A stretch of DNA of 64,000 bases from Christensenellaceae bacterium (GCA_031260975.1 JAISKJ010000003.1:355758-419757); one strand, 5' to 3'. Counted from the stretch's first letter, positions 7,931 through 17,074 are shown. Numbers and translations are program-made. Notes: generated from the letters alone by a model not told the origin.

Positions 7931-7931
7931 T

Positions 7932-9554
7932 ATGGAGTTTTTTGCACCCGACAACGCACATTTATATATTGCGATAGTATTATCTGTTATAAACGGGCTG
8001 ATGCTTTGTTTTGCGTCGTATAAGTTTTTTCAGATGATACAGATTGTGGGTTATAAAATAAAGGGCTATTATTTGTGGGTAAGAGACACCAAAGCCAAAT
8101 ATGTTTCAAGGCTTTTAATGCTTGGGCTTCTCAGCGCCGCGTGCGTGCTGGTTACAAATGCTCTGTTCTGGGAGTATGAGCCCAAAGGTTATTATTCGTA
8201 TCTGGGTTTGGTGTTCTATTTCTATTTTACCATAGTTTTTATCATAAATATTTATTCCGCTCCCAAAAAAATACCTCTTAAACAAACTGCGCGTATGACA
8301 AGGCTCAATATTGCTATGGGTATTGTTATGGCGGGTGTTTCGTTCGGTCTTATGTCAGTGAGCATGGAATGGATACCGTTGCTACGCTATGGGGTGCTGT
8401 GTCTGACACCTATTTTAATTCCTCTTTTGGTGCCGCTTGTTCATATTTTGATGATACCGATTGAGGCCGCCATAACCAAAAAATATCTTATGTCTGCCAA
8501 GAATAAGCTAAAGAAGAGGGGAGACCTCATAAAAATCGGCATAACCGGCAGCTTTGGCAAGACCAGCACAAAATATATGCTAAACACCATATTGTCTCAA
8601 AAATATAATGTCTGCATGAGCCCGCACAGTTTTAATACTACAAAAGGCATAAGTAAGGTTGTTAATGACTTTCTTAAACCCGAAAATGAAATTTTGATTA
8701 CCGAAATGGGTGCCTGCAACAGGGGGGACATTAAAGCTATTGCCAACTTCATAAATCCTAAATACGGCATAATCACCAGCGTAGGTACACAGCATCTTTA
8801 TTCTTTTGGAAGTGTAGAAAATCTCAAGAATACCAAATATGAACTGATTGAAGCTCTTCCGAGTGACGGAATTGCCATATTTAATGGGTTTAACACAGGA
8901 GCAATGGAGCTTTATGAAAGGTGTTCAATCGAAAAATATGCCGTGGGCAAGGATAAAGATTTGACTGTCGGTGACATAAAGGTGGGCAAAGACGGCACGC
9001 AGTTTATGATTAAATATAACAAAAAGAGTATGAAATGCGAAACTCAGCTTTTGGGCAAGCATAACATAGAAAACATTATGCTGTGCGTGAGGATGGCTCT
9101 GCTTTTGGGGCTTGAAACTCAACAGATAAAAGAGGGCATTGCGGCTCTTAAACCCGTTCCGCACAGGCTTGAAGTGAAGAATGAGGGCAATGTTACAATT
9201 CTGGATGATTCATATAACGCAAGTGTGGAAGGCTGCGTAGTTGCGCTTGAAGTGCTGTCTAAGTTTGAAGGCAAAAAGATTGTGGTTACACCCGGACTTG
9301 TTGAGCTTGGCAGTCTTGAAAAAGAAGAGAATGAAAAATTCGGCGAAAAAATAGCGAAAGTTGCCGACAGTGTGATTGTCGTAAACAAAGTTAATCTGGA
9401 AAGCATAAAGCAGGGGCTTATGAATGTGGGGTTTAATATGGAACAGGTTTACGACGCCGAAACCCTTGAAAAAGCAAAACAGCTGCTTAGTGGCATAGTG
9501 GTTGAAGGGGCCGTGGTGCTGCTTGAAAATGACCTGCCGGATAATTATTTATAA
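7932..9554 (+). CDS. murF: MurF-type Mur ligase with polytopic membrane N-terminus
   Basis: An ATP-dependent Mur ligase that probably adds D-Ala-D-Ala to the UDP-MurNAc-tripeptide. Residues 1 to about 180 form roughly five membrane helices instead of the usual soluble UDP-sugar-binding domain. The central domain begins with the P-loop GITGSFGKTSTK (about 201-212), followed by SFNTTKGIS, EMGACNRGDI and SVGTQHLYSFGS. The C-terminal domain has PHRLEV and LDDSYNAS, as in MurF. The match to MurF and the presence of ddl 1.3 kb downstream support the role. The altered N-terminus leaves room for a lipid-linked or other substrate. The ATG lies two bases after the hydrolase stop. Confidence 0.85.
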   Translation: MEFFAPDNAHLYIAIVLSVINGLMLCFASYKFFQMIQIVGYKIKGYYLWVRDTKAKYVSRLLMLGLLSAACVLVTNALFWEYEPKGYYSYLGLVFYFYFTIVFIINIYSAPKKIPLKQTARMTRLNIAMGIVMAGVSFGLMSVSMEWIPLLRYGVLCLTPILIPLLVPLVHILMIPIEAAITKKYLMSAKNKLKKRGDLIKIGITGSFGKTSTKYMLNTILSQKYNVCMSPHSFNTTKGISKVVNDFLKPENEILITEMGACNRGDIKAIANFINPKYGIITSVGTQHLYSFGSVENLKNTKYELIEALPSDGIAIFNGFNTGAMELYERCSIEKYAVGKDKDLTVGDIKVGKDGTQFMIKYNKKSMKCETQLLGKHNIENIMLCVRMALLLGLETQQIKEGIAALKPVPHRLEVKNEGNVTILDDSYNASVEGCVVALEVLSKFEGKKIVVTPGLVELGSLEKEENEKFGEKIAKVADSVIVVNKVNLESIKQGLMNVGFNMEQVYDAETLEKAKQLLSGIVVEGAVVLLENDLPDNYL

Positions 9555-9562
9555 TATTTAAG

Positions 9563-9590
9563 AACACATCTGACAAGGGTGTGTTTTTTG
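9563..9590 (+). terminator. Rho-independent terminator after murF
   Basis: AACACA (9563-9568) pairs with TGTGTT (9580-9585) and runs straight into a T-tract. It ends the tsaE-murF operon. Confidence 0.65.
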
Positions 9591-9595
9591 TGATA

Positions 9596-9624
9596 TTGCT
9601 ATTTTTTATGAGATATGTTATAAT
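9596..9624 (+). promoter_or_regulatory. Promoter before the 9672 gene
   Basis: TTGCTA at 9596-9601 and TATAAT at 9619-9624 are separated by 17 bases, near the sigma-A ideal. The -10 box ends six bases before an ATG at 9631. Confidence 0.6.
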
Positions 9625-9630
9625 ATTAAG

Positions 9631-9663
9631 ATGGAGAGCGTGCGTGATATTGCGCTGCGCTAA
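9631..9663 (+). CDS. Ten-codon upstream ORF, possible leaderless leader peptide
   Basis: Reads MESVRDIALR then TAA. Its ATG is exactly where transcription should start from the promoter at 9596-9624, so it would be translated leaderless. The stop lies eight bases before the ATG of the 371-residue gene, which has no ribosome site of its own. Reinitiation could therefore supply the downstream protein. Short enough to be chance. Confidence 0.3.
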   Translation: MESVRDIALR

Positions 9664-9671
9664 ATAAAAAC

Positions 9672-10787
9672 ATGGAAAAAAAATATCGGCTTGCAGCTGG
9701 AATGAATTTGGGAAATAAGAATAGCAGTTTGATGGATACCGGTAATGTTCATGAACATTATTATTTAGGGGCACTTATGGGTGTTTTTGATGGAGATACT
9801 GCACTAAGGATTGCTGCAAAGAGGAACACGGACTTTGATAAGGTTTTGGAGGCAAGTCAAGAGTATCAAGAATGGTGGGCAGGCTTACTTAAATCTGATG
9901 AAGATCCCGGTTTTGAGGAAATGCAGAGAAAACATGATGAGTTTGTAAAAGGACAATTTGATGAAGAAATTGCAGGATTGCTGGAAAATACAAAACAAAA
10001 ATATTCTAAGATGTTTAAGAAAATGGAAGAATTGTTTTCAAATGCATCAATAAACGGACAAGCAAAAAAACTTGAAATAAAAGATGGAGTTATTGATTTT
10101 GATGGCCGCACATTTTTATTGCACAATATTCCGATAGATTCGGATGAAGAAGCATTGCAGAGCAGAAAGGATTTGGGTTTAATTGCAACTGAATGGTTTG
10201 GAAAACTTGAAAAGTTTTCGGAGTCCAGATTTTGTACTTCTTTTATAAAATCTAATAGCGGAACAAATGGCAAGCCAATAAAGCATGGAAAGTCTATCAC
10301 ATTTGTTGTTGATACATCCTCTCCGGAGATTCGAAAGCTTTTGCATTTGGATTTCTTTGAATATATGAGAAACAAAAGCCAGGGTAAATTGGAAAAATAT
10401 TCACAGGAAGATTTAGAAATTCTAGGTCAACTGGAAGAATGGAGTGACCATGATGCAACCACAGACCCGATTTTAAAACAGTTAAACGGAAATGGCGGAG
10501 CATCCCGACGTGTGGCTGAAGCAAATCCTACATGGGCGGCGATTCCCGCAGGGATACCATCAAAGTATATTGTTGCTGTTAGGATTAATGGATTGGAAGA
10601 TAAAGTTTGTAAAGAAGATGACTTTTTCTTTGAATCAGAAGCAAAAGTTAAAGTATTTAAAAACAAAGAAGAGCAAGAGAAACTTGCTGCTTGTGTGGGT
10701 GAAATTTTTCAAGTTCCTGTTATTAACCCTGAATGTAAGGTTGTATGGCAACCTGCTCCTATAGAAACGGAAATTGCTGAAATGTAA
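9672..10787 (+). CDS. Uncharacterised 371-residue protein
   Basis: I do not recognise this protein. It looks soluble and intracellular, with no signal peptide or membrane helix. A helical, acidic middle (about residues 60-120) is followed by a more globular part. That part includes FDGRTFLLHNIPIDSDEE (about 138-155), LIATEWFGKLE, SRFCTSFI, and a C-terminal IPSKYIVAVRING segment. The alternation of short strands with conserved-looking aromatic and Cys residues suggests an enzyme or effector fold rather than a structural protein. The gene sits alone between murF and ddl, with its own promoter and terminator, like an inserted module. No Shine-Dalgarno site precedes the ATG; a ten-codon ORF does. 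Whether it acts on the cell wall, as its neighbours do, is unknown. Confidence 0.75.
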   Translation: MEKKYRLAAGMNLGNKNSSLMDTGNVHEHYYLGALMGVFDGDTALRIAAKRNTDFDKVLEASQEYQEWWAGLLKSDEDPGFEEMQRKHDEFVKGQFDEEIAGLLENTKQKYSKMFKKMEELFSNASINGQAKKLEIKDGVIDFDGRTFLLHNIPIDSDEEALQSRKDLGLIATEWFGKLEKFSESRFCTSFIKSNSGTNGKPIKHGKSITFVVDTSSPEIRKLLHLDFFEYMRNKSQGKLEKYSQEDLEILGQLEEWSDHDATTDPILKQLNGNGGASRRVAEANPTWAAIPAGIPSKYIVAVRINGLEDKVCKEDDFFFESEAKVKVFKNKEEQEKLAACVGEIFQVPVINPECKVVWQPAPIETEIAEM

Positions 10788-10813
10788 ACATTTATCTTTT
10801 GTTGATATATAAA

Positions 10814-10844
10814 CGGCTCTCTTTCACAAGAGAGTCGCTTTTTT
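10814..10844 (+). terminator. Rho-independent terminator
   Basis: A ten-pair stem (10814-10823 with 10828-10837, one G-U pair) with a four-base loop, followed by CTTTTTT. It ends the 9672 transcript ahead of ddl. Confidence 0.8.
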
Positions 10845-10882
10845 CATATATAAAACTAAGGTTTTTATTTAAAGGAGTTTTT

Positions 10883-12022
10883 ATGAAAAAGAATGTGTTG
10901 GTAATTTTTGGCGGCAGAAGTGTTGAGCATGATATATCTGTTATAACAGGTGTGCAAATAATAAACAGTGTAGATGCCGCAAGGTATAATGTTTATCCTA
11001 TATATACAACGGCCGAGGGAGAGTGGTTTTTCAGTGAAGATTTTTATGATATAAACAAACTGAAAGATTTTGACAAAACGGCCAAAAATGTAATCAGGGT
11101 GGGGCTTGTTTCAGGGCAGAAAGGGCTTTTTAAGCTAAAGCGTAAAACTCTCAAAAAACTATGCGAAATTGATTGCGCCTTGTTTGCCGTTCATGGCGGT
11201 TCGGGCGAAAATGGGGCACTTCAGGGCTTATTTGAGTGCTTGGATATTCCTTATACCAGCCCGGGGGTGCTTTTCAGCGCTGTTTGTATGGATAAAATCA
11301 TCACTAAGAAAGTGCTTATTGCAAGCGGACTGAATACGATTGATTATTCATATATTTTGCCGTCGGATTTGACGACGGGAAGGAAACACTGTATTAAAAA
11401 GGTAAGGGATGTGCTTGAATTTCCCATTATAATAAAGCCATCCAACCTTGGTAGCAGTATTGGGATATCCGTTTGTGAAAATGATAATCAGCTGTGGGAA
11501 GGGATATCTGTTGCCGCAGAATTCGACAGGCGTATTTTGTGTGAAAGGGCGCTGGTTGATATGACTGAGGTTAATATTTCGGTGATGGGAGACGAAGAAA
11601 AGGTCAGGCTGTCAAAGCTTGAAAGCCCTGAACATTATTCAAAGTTTTTGACCTTTGAACAAAAGTACTTAGTTAACAAAAAGTCGCAAAGAAAGCCTGC
11701 TCAGGTGAGTGATGAACAAAAAGAATATATCGAAAGCTCGGCAAGAAAAATCTGGGAGCTACTTGGCGGAAGAGGAGTTATTCGGATAGATTATATGATA
11801 GACAACAGCTCAGGCAAAGTTTTTGTAAATGAGGTTAATACAATTCCGGGGTCTTTGAGCAACTATCTTTGGAAAAAAGACGGCATAAGCGGCTTTGAGC
11901 TGACCGGCAGCCTTATTGAAACGGCAATTTGCTCAAAACAGAAAGATAACGAACTGAACAAAGTGTTTTCATCCAATGTTTTGCAAAATTTCAGGGAAGG
12001 AGCGAAGGCACTTAAAAAATAA
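10883..12022 (+). CDS. ddl: D-alanine--D-alanine ligase
   Basis: Ddl joins two D-alanines using ATP; the dipeptide is the substrate of MurF, encoded upstream. The ATP-grasp protein of 379 residues has the N-terminal VIFGGRSVEHDISVITG motif, the AVHGGSGENGALQG loop, CMDKIITKKVL, the IIKPSNLGSSIGIS nucleotide-binding loop, and the metal-binding end FVNEVNTIPGS. All the usual catalytic elements (Glu in VEHD, the Ser of LGSSIG, Arg and Asn near the C-terminus) are present. The ATG at 10883 was chosen because AAAGGAG lies at 10871-10877. The open frame extends 28 codons further upstream, but that part overlaps the terminator. Confidence 0.95.
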   Translation: MKKNVLVIFGGRSVEHDISVITGVQIINSVDAARYNVYPIYTTAEGEWFFSEDFYDINKLKDFDKTAKNVIRVGLVSGQKGLFKLKRKTLKKLCEIDCALFAVHGGSGENGALQGLFECLDIPYTSPGVLFSAVCMDKIITKKVLIASGLNTIDYSYILPSDLTTGRKHCIKKVRDVLEFPIIIKPSNLGSSIGISVCENDNQLWEGISVAAEFDRRILCERALVDMTEVNISVMGDEEKVRLSKLESPEHYSKFLTFEQKYLVNKKSQRKPAQVSDEQKEYIESSARKIWELLGGRGVIRIDYMIDNSSGKVFVNEVNTIPGSLSNYLWKKDGISGFELTGSLIETAICSKQKDNELNKVFSSNVLQNFREGAKALKK

Positions 12023-12077
12023 CTCTTTTTAATTTACTTTTTTGTCTTAAATGTGATATTATATTATATAAGAGAAA

Positions 12078-12136
12078 GCTTTAGTTGTCACTTAAGTTTT
12101 TTCTTGAGTAAACTAAAGGAAAAACTTTAGTCAACC
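12078..12136 (+). promoter_or_regulatory. CTTTAGT motifs upstream of the glycosidase gene
   Basis: CTTTAGTT, its complement AACTAAAG and a third CTTTAGT lie within 60 bases ahead of the glycosidase gene, forming a spaced inverted repeat. A similar ACTTTAGTTG occurs at about 22811 upstream of pdaB. They could be operator sites; the binding factor is unknown. Confidence 0.25.
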
Positions 12137-12201
12137 GAATTTTCTTGTGTTCTTAAATAATTGCAGGAATTTTTTGGTTTTTGATTTGGGAGGGAAGGAT
12201 T

Positions 12202-14598
12202 ATGTCAAAAAATAGTAATATTTTAAAGTTTAGAAAGCCCGCCGGCCTTTGGGGGGCTTTATGGCGTGAGGGTCTCGTAACAGGTTCGGGCACGGTGGGG
12301 GCCGTTGTTTTGGGCGGAGCTGGACGCGAAAAAATAACACTTAACCACAGCGATTTGTTTGTCGGAGGCTACACAGGCGTGCTGCCGGATGTTTCTGACA
12401 AGGTTAAGGCACTCAAAAACGCCATTGAAGGGGCCAACTATTCGGGAGCCGAAAAGATGCTGACTGAGGCACTTAGTGCAAAAAACTATCATCCCAAGCT
12501 GTCGTCTCCGTTTCCGCTTTGTGATTTTAACATAGACATGCCCATAAAAGAGGGTGTGAGGGAATACTTTAGGAGCATAGACCTTGAAAATGCTGAAGTT
12601 AATGTATCATTTAAGGATGATGGCACCAAGTTTGACAGAAACCTGTTTGTGTCAAGAGTAAATAACATTGTATGCTTTCAAATCACCAAAAGCGGCAGTA
12701 GAGATATTGACTGTACGCTGAGTTTGGGTTTGCATGACATTTTTAACAACCGGACAAAAGCGGGGCTTGTGGCTACTCCTGATTATTTTGAGGTTAAGGC
12801 TGAGCGCGGGAACATAATGTTCAGCGCCCGAAGTGAGGATGGCACTGACTATGGAGCGGTGGCAAGGGTTCAGCATTTTGGCGGTAGCATGGAAAGTGCG
12901 GGTGAAAAGATAGCGATAAGCGGCGCTGACAGGGTGCTTGTTTTTATAAAACTCTTTGTAAACAGCCAGAAAGAGAAGGAATTTGTAGAAATTAAAGAAG
13001 AGCTTGGCGCGATTAAACTTAATTATGACAAGCTGATGAAAGAGCACGCAAACCTACACTATAAGCTATATAGCGCAAGCGAACTGTCATTGCATTACCG
13101 CGAGGACGACGAGTTTGTTGACGATTTGGTTTTAAAGACTGTAAACGGTAATCTGACCGCTGCGCTGGCTCAAAAACTTTATAACTTTGGAAAATATCTG
13201 CTGATTTGTTCAACATCACCTGAGGGTAAGCCTTGTGCGCCTTATGGGTTGTTTAATGGCGACTATAAGGCGGAGGATAGTACGCGCAATAACTACTTAC
13301 AGACCCAAAGACTGTATAACTTGGCGTTTGGGGCGGGAATTTCGCATATGCTGCTTCCGCTGTTTAACTATTATCAGACAAATATGGATGATTATAAAAA
13401 GAATGCCATGAGATTGTTTAACTGTAACGGTGTGTTTATTCCATCGCTTGAGTCTCCTGCATCAGGGCTTCCGGGAGCAACCGACTCAAAGGTTATACTT
13501 AACTTTAATGTGGCGGCGCTGATTTGTCAGATGATTTATGATTATTATATCCGCACTGAAAATAACAAGCTTATCAAAGACTTTGGAGCTGAGTTTATTA
13601 TAGAAACTGCGAAATTTTATGAGGATTTGCTTAAAGTCAACAAAACTACCAATATGTTTGAGTCTCCCATAGGACTCTCGCCTTTTAGTGTTCCGCTTAA
13701 TGTCAGCGGCAAAAACAACGAGCTTATGGTGGCCAGCAACTGTACTATAGATTTTGTATGCGCAAAGCAAGTGTTTGGTATATTGCTTGAACTTAAGAAA
13801 GTTGCAAACCTTAGCGAAGAGGATATCCAAAAATATGAGAACCTTCTTGCGAAGGTGCCGGATATCGCGGTTGACAATGAAGGTATTATAAAAGAGTATA
13901 TTTCAAAAATATTTGAAACCAACAATAATAATCCGCATATTCCGCACTTGTTCCCGTATAATGTAGGTTCACTGTCACTTACTTCTAAGCGTGATTTTGA
14001 AAAGCTGGTTGCGGGCACAGCCAAACTTAGGTTTAATAATTCTAAATCTGACTGCACTGCGGGCACGCTTATCGATATTGCTGTGGCGCTTGCCACTGTA
14101 GGGGATGGCGGCGCAGCTTTTGAGGTGCTGGGTAGCCTCACTCAGAGTTTTGTGACCAACAACCTTGTTTTTGCCGAAACAGACACTCGTGGTATGGGTA
14201 TTGGAAAGGCTGATAATTGGGCAACTTATTCAATTGACAAAAATACTGCCTTTACGCTGTCGCTTCAAAATATGTTTATAACTTCTAACAAATTGGGTAT
14301 ATCGTTGTTCCGAAATCTTCCGCATGAACTTAGCAAGGGCAGTCTTTCGGGGTTTGTTCTGGGGGAAGGTCTCAGGGCTGATATTGACTTTAATGTCAAA
14401 CGCGGAAGCTTGAAACTGAAGTTAAAATCTTTGACAAAGGATGTTGACACGGAGCTGTCGCTGCCAGAGGGGGCAAAAAAGGTTAAGGGTGTGATACCCG
14501 AACAGCTGGATCTTGAGAACAAGCTGGTGAAGAACATTAAGATTGCTGCCGGAAAAACTGTTGCGTTTACCATTAAGTGGGCAAACAAAACAAAATAA
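12202..14598 (+). CDS. GH95-like glycoside hydrolase (alpha-L-fucosidase/galactosidase family)
   Basis: A 798-residue protein with the layout of family GH95: an N-terminal beta-sandwich, a linker and an (alpha/alpha)6 barrel. The first 60 residues (ALWREGLVTGSGTVGAVVLGG ... KITLNHSDLF, in two parts) match the GH95 entry motif. The barrel region has RNNYLQTQRLYNLAFG, aligning with the Asn-rich catalytic strip, and the later DNWATYSIDKNTAF region. Sequence divergence is high, so the exact sugar (fucose, galactose or other) is unknown. There is no signal peptide, so it would act inside the cell on imported sugars. The ATG at 12202 follows GGGAGGGAAGG. It is a single-gene unit with a long leader and its own terminator. 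Confidence 0.72.
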   Translation: MSKNSNILKFRKPAGLWGALWREGLVTGSGTVGAVVLGGAGREKITLNHSDLFVGGYTGVLPDVSDKVKALKNAIEGANYSGAEKMLTEALSAKNYHPKLSSPFPLCDFNIDMPIKEGVREYFRSIDLENAEVNVSFKDDGTKFDRNLFVSRVNNIVCFQITKSGSRDIDCTLSLGLHDIFNNRTKAGLVATPDYFEVKAERGNIMFSARSEDGTDYGAVARVQHFGGSMESAGEKIAISGADRVLVFIKLFVNSQKEKEFVEIKEELGAIKLNYDKLMKEHANLHYKLYSASELSLHYREDDEFVDDLVLKTVNGNLTAALAQKLYNFGKYLLICSTSPEGKPCAPYGLFNGDYKAEDSTRNNYLQTQRLYNLAFGAGISHMLLPLFNYYQTNMDDYKKNAMRLFNCNGVFIPSLESPASGLPGATDSKVILNFNVAALICQMIYDYYIRTENNKLIKDFGAEFIIETAKFYEDLLKVNKTTNMFESPIGLSPFSVPLNVSGKNNELMVASNCTIDFVCAKQVFGILLELKKVANLSEEDIQKYENLLAKVPDIAVDNEGIIKEYISKIFETNNNNPHIPHLFPYNVGSLSLTSKRDFEKLVAGTAKLRFNNSKSDCTAGTLIDIAVALATVGDGGAAFEVLGSLTQSFVTNNLVFAETDTRGMGIGKADNWATYSIDKNTAFTLSLQNMFITSNKLGISLFRNLPHELSKGSLSGFVLGEGLRADIDFNVKRGSLKLKLKSLTKDVDTELSLPEGAKKVKGVIPEQLDLENKLVKNIKIAAGKTVAFTIKWANKTK

Positions 14599-14686
14599 AA
14601 GGCATCATTGCTACCCGTACTATGCACTGACTATGGCATTTTGCGGCTACTAACTTTAAACGCAACTTGTTTGGATATAAAAAAAT

Positions 14687-14716
14687 AAAATACCGCTGTT
14701 TGGCGGTATTTTTTAT
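14687..14716. terminator. Bidirectional terminator
   Basis: AAAATACCGC (14687-14696) pairs with GCGGTATTTT (14703-14712) around a six-base loop, with A and T tracts on either side. It can end both the forward glycosidase gene and the reverse gene at 14782. Confidence 0.85.
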
Positions 14717-14781
14717 TGAGTGTACTTCATTTGAGTGTTTATTTTATGCCACAGTCATATCAAGCACAGGGGGCTCCTCTT

Positions 14782-15957
14782 TTATAATTTAAGTGAAAAT
14801 ATAAATATATCACTCTCACCCTGTGACTTTACAAAGTCCAGGGTATTGCTATGGGTCTGAACAAACAAGATGTTGTCTGTGAGAAGAACCTTTTGTGGGA
14901 CAGTGTCGCCAAATATGCTGGCAGTGGGAACAAGTGTATAAATATCCTGCAAAGTCACCATCGAAATAATACCTGAAAGGCTGATGAAGCGGTTTTGATA
15001 TTCATCGGCCGTAATAATTGTCTGGGTTTTTGATATAATATCGCCATGTAAGCACAAAAAATAAAGATAATTTACAGTATCCTTTGTCAAAACGGCATAG
15101 CCTGTATCCGAACGCATTATTTCGATGTTGTTGTTTGCGGCGGGGATTATCGTTACAAAATCTATAGTGTTTGCGTTTATTTTTGTAATTACAAGCTCAA
15201 CTGAGTTTCGTGTAATTAAAATTTCACCGTTAAGCGCAATTTTGACGAGGGTAGTGTCAAGAAACTGTAAGTCTAGAGTGAGCATACCGTTTATTAGAGT
15301 ATATTTTGATATATCCTTGTTTTGTTTTGTAAAGAATACAACTTCGCCGCTGCACTCAAAGATATTAACAATATCTCCTTCAAATGTATATGTTTTTGTT
15401 GCGGGATAGGTGGTTATGTTGCGCTCGTCAAACAGATATAGCGTGTCGCTTGCAATGATATGTTTTATAGAATGCACAGGGTTTGTTGTTATGTTGAGGC
15501 TGACATCTATCAAAATAAGAAAACTGTCTCCGTTTGCGCTTGCTACCACTGCAATATTGCCTCCGGAAACTGTGCTGTCTGCATAAGTATAATTACCCAG
15601 ATTTTTTATGTCGGTGATAATACCGGTTTTGCTGAGTCGGGCTATTATTAGTCCGTTTGTGTTGAGGTATTCAAAATCACCGTCTAGTGAAGTGGTTTTA
15701 AAAAGCACAAAATAATAAGTCCCAAGCGTATGGGCGGCAAGCAACGTTTCACTGCCGGTTGAACCTAGACTGTTTATAAAATTTATGTCGGGATTGCTTG
15801 TGTGCCATGGGGACTTGGGTTCAAAAACAGGTTCGCCCTGCTGAGAATCGGCAATGATGCTGTCTTGTTTAGTGAAGTTTATATATAAAAACGATAAAAA
15901 TACCAGCACAAAAACAAAACCCATAAACAAACCGATTTTAAGAATTTGGTTTGGCAT
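14782..15957 (-). CDS. Membrane-anchored extracellular protein, beta-propeller-like
   Basis: A 391-residue protein with one N-terminal membrane helix (IGLFMGFVFVLVFLSFLYINF, about residues 7-27, one residue trimmed at either end) and an otherwise extracellular body. The body is made of repeated short beta strands (for example GIITDIKNL, DSFLILIDVSL, GEVVFFTKQ, GYAVLTKDT), spaced about 40-45 residues apart, as in a beta-propeller. No lipobox or catalytic motif is seen. A strong GGAGGTG site precedes the ATG on the reverse strand (complement of 15963-15969). It lies downstream of murG on the same strand, 79 bases away, but probably has its own start region. Function unknown; sensing or cell-surface binding is a guess. 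Confidence 0.7.
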   Translation of the reverse strand: MPNQILKIGLFMGFVFVLVFLSFLYINFTKQDSIIADSQQGEPVFEPKSPWHTSNPDINFINSLGSTGSETLLAAHTLGTYYFVLFKTTSLDGDFEYLNTNGLIIARLSKTGIITDIKNLGNYTYADSTVSGGNIAVVASANGDSFLILIDVSLNITTNPVHSIKHIIASDTLYLFDERNITTYPATKTYTFEGDIVNIFECSGEVVFFTKQNKDISKYTLINGMLTLDLQFLDTTLVKIALNGEILITRNSVELVITKINANTIDFVTIIPAANNNIEIMRSDTGYAVLTKDTVNYLYFLCLHGDIISKTQTIITADEYQNRFISLSGIISMVTLQDIYTLVPTASIFGDTVPQKVLLTDNILFVQTHSNTLDFVKSQGESDIFIFSLKL

Positions 15958-16036
15958 TCTAACACCTCCAAAGGGTAGAGGTATTATAGCACTGCTTAAA
16001 GCGTTTGTGAGTGGGTTTTCAAAACTAGTGAAAAAC

Positions 16037-17074
16037 TTAGTTTTTTGTGCATTTTATTATCTCTTGGTATATCTTTTTACATGCGTCCTCATATTCCGGC
16101 ATATTTTTGATGAGCTTGTCACGGTTCTTAACCAGATTATCTATTTCCACAAAAAATGTTTTTGGGGTAAGTTCCTGCTGCGGCAAAACATGGGCTACGC
16201 CCATCTGCTCACATCTTTTGGCGTTTTCAATTTGGTCGCCTCTTGAGGCATTTTTGCCAAGTGGGATAAGTAGCATTGGTTTTTTTAGAGCCAGAAACTC
16301 GGAAATAGCTCCGGCACCGGCACGGCTTATGACACATGAACTTATAGCAAAAAGGTCTTGAATATTCTGCACATACTCAAACTGAGTGTAGTTTTTGTGC
16401 GTTTTCTCTTCGTTCTTCTCTTTGCCGGTTATGTGGATTATATTATACTTTTCACAAAGAGTGTCAAGGGTCTGATATACTACGTCATTTAGACTTTTTG
16501 CTCCCATTGAGCCGCCTATAATAAGCAGGATAGGAAGACCTTTTTGAATATTACACATTTTATATCCCACCTCAGCACTGCCGCACAATATTTGAGCACG
16601 TATAGGCTGACCTGTGTAAACACACTTCTTTTTTGTGTGGCCTTCAAAGCTTAGACACATAGTCTTGCAATATCTGTATATTATTTTATTTCCAAGCCCC
16701 ATAGTTATATCAGACTCATGACTTATGACGGGGATTTTAAGATGATGGGCTGCAATACATACAGGGACTGCCACAAAACCGCCCTTACTAAAAACTATAT
16801 TAGGCTTTATTTGTTTGAGTATTTTTTTGGATACAGAAATGGCTTTTATGAGACCAAACGGCAGACAGAGATTTTTGAGAAGATTGCCTCTGTCAAGCTT
16901 GGGTGCATGGACAGTAAAGAACTCAACCTCAGGGTAATTTTTTAGAATATCCCGTTCAATTCCGCTGCCGCCGATATAATAAATTTTGGAAAATGCTTTT
17001 TTAATATATGGCAACAGACTTATGCTGGGTATTACGTGCCCGCCGCTTCCGCCGCCGGTCAAAACTATTTTCAT
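16037..17074 (-). CDS. murG: Peptidoglycan glycosyltransferase MurG
   Basis: MurG adds GlcNAc from UDP-GlcNAc to lipid I, giving lipid II, on the inner face of the membrane. The 345-residue GT28 protein has the N-terminal VLTGGGSGGHVIPSI loop, the FSKGGFVAVPVCIAA segment, ISHESD (the usual HEQN position), IIGGSMGAKSLN in the C-terminal nucleotide domain, and SRAGAGAISEFLALKKPMLL (in two parts) with ASRGDQIENA. All are standard MurG landmarks. AAAAAGGAG precedes the ATG. It stands apart from a dcw cluster here, next to gyrB on the opposite strand. Confidence 0.95.
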   Translation of the reverse strand: MKIVLTGGGSGGHVIPSISLLPYIKKAFSKIYYIGGSGIERDILKNYPEVEFFTVHAPKLDRGNLLKNLCLPFGLIKAISVSKKILKQIKPNIVFSKGGFVAVPVCIAAHHLKIPVISHESDITMGLGNKIIYRYCKTMCLSFEGHTKKKCVYTGQPIRAQILCGSAEVGYKMCNIQKGLPILLIIGGSMGAKSLNDVVYQTLDTLCEKYNIIHITGKEKNEEKTHKNYTQFEYVQNIQDLFAISSCVISRAGAGAISEFLALKKPMLLIPLGKNASRGDQIENAKRCEQMGVAHVLPQQELTPKTFFVEIDNLVKNRDKLIKNMPEYEDACKKIYQEIIKCTKN

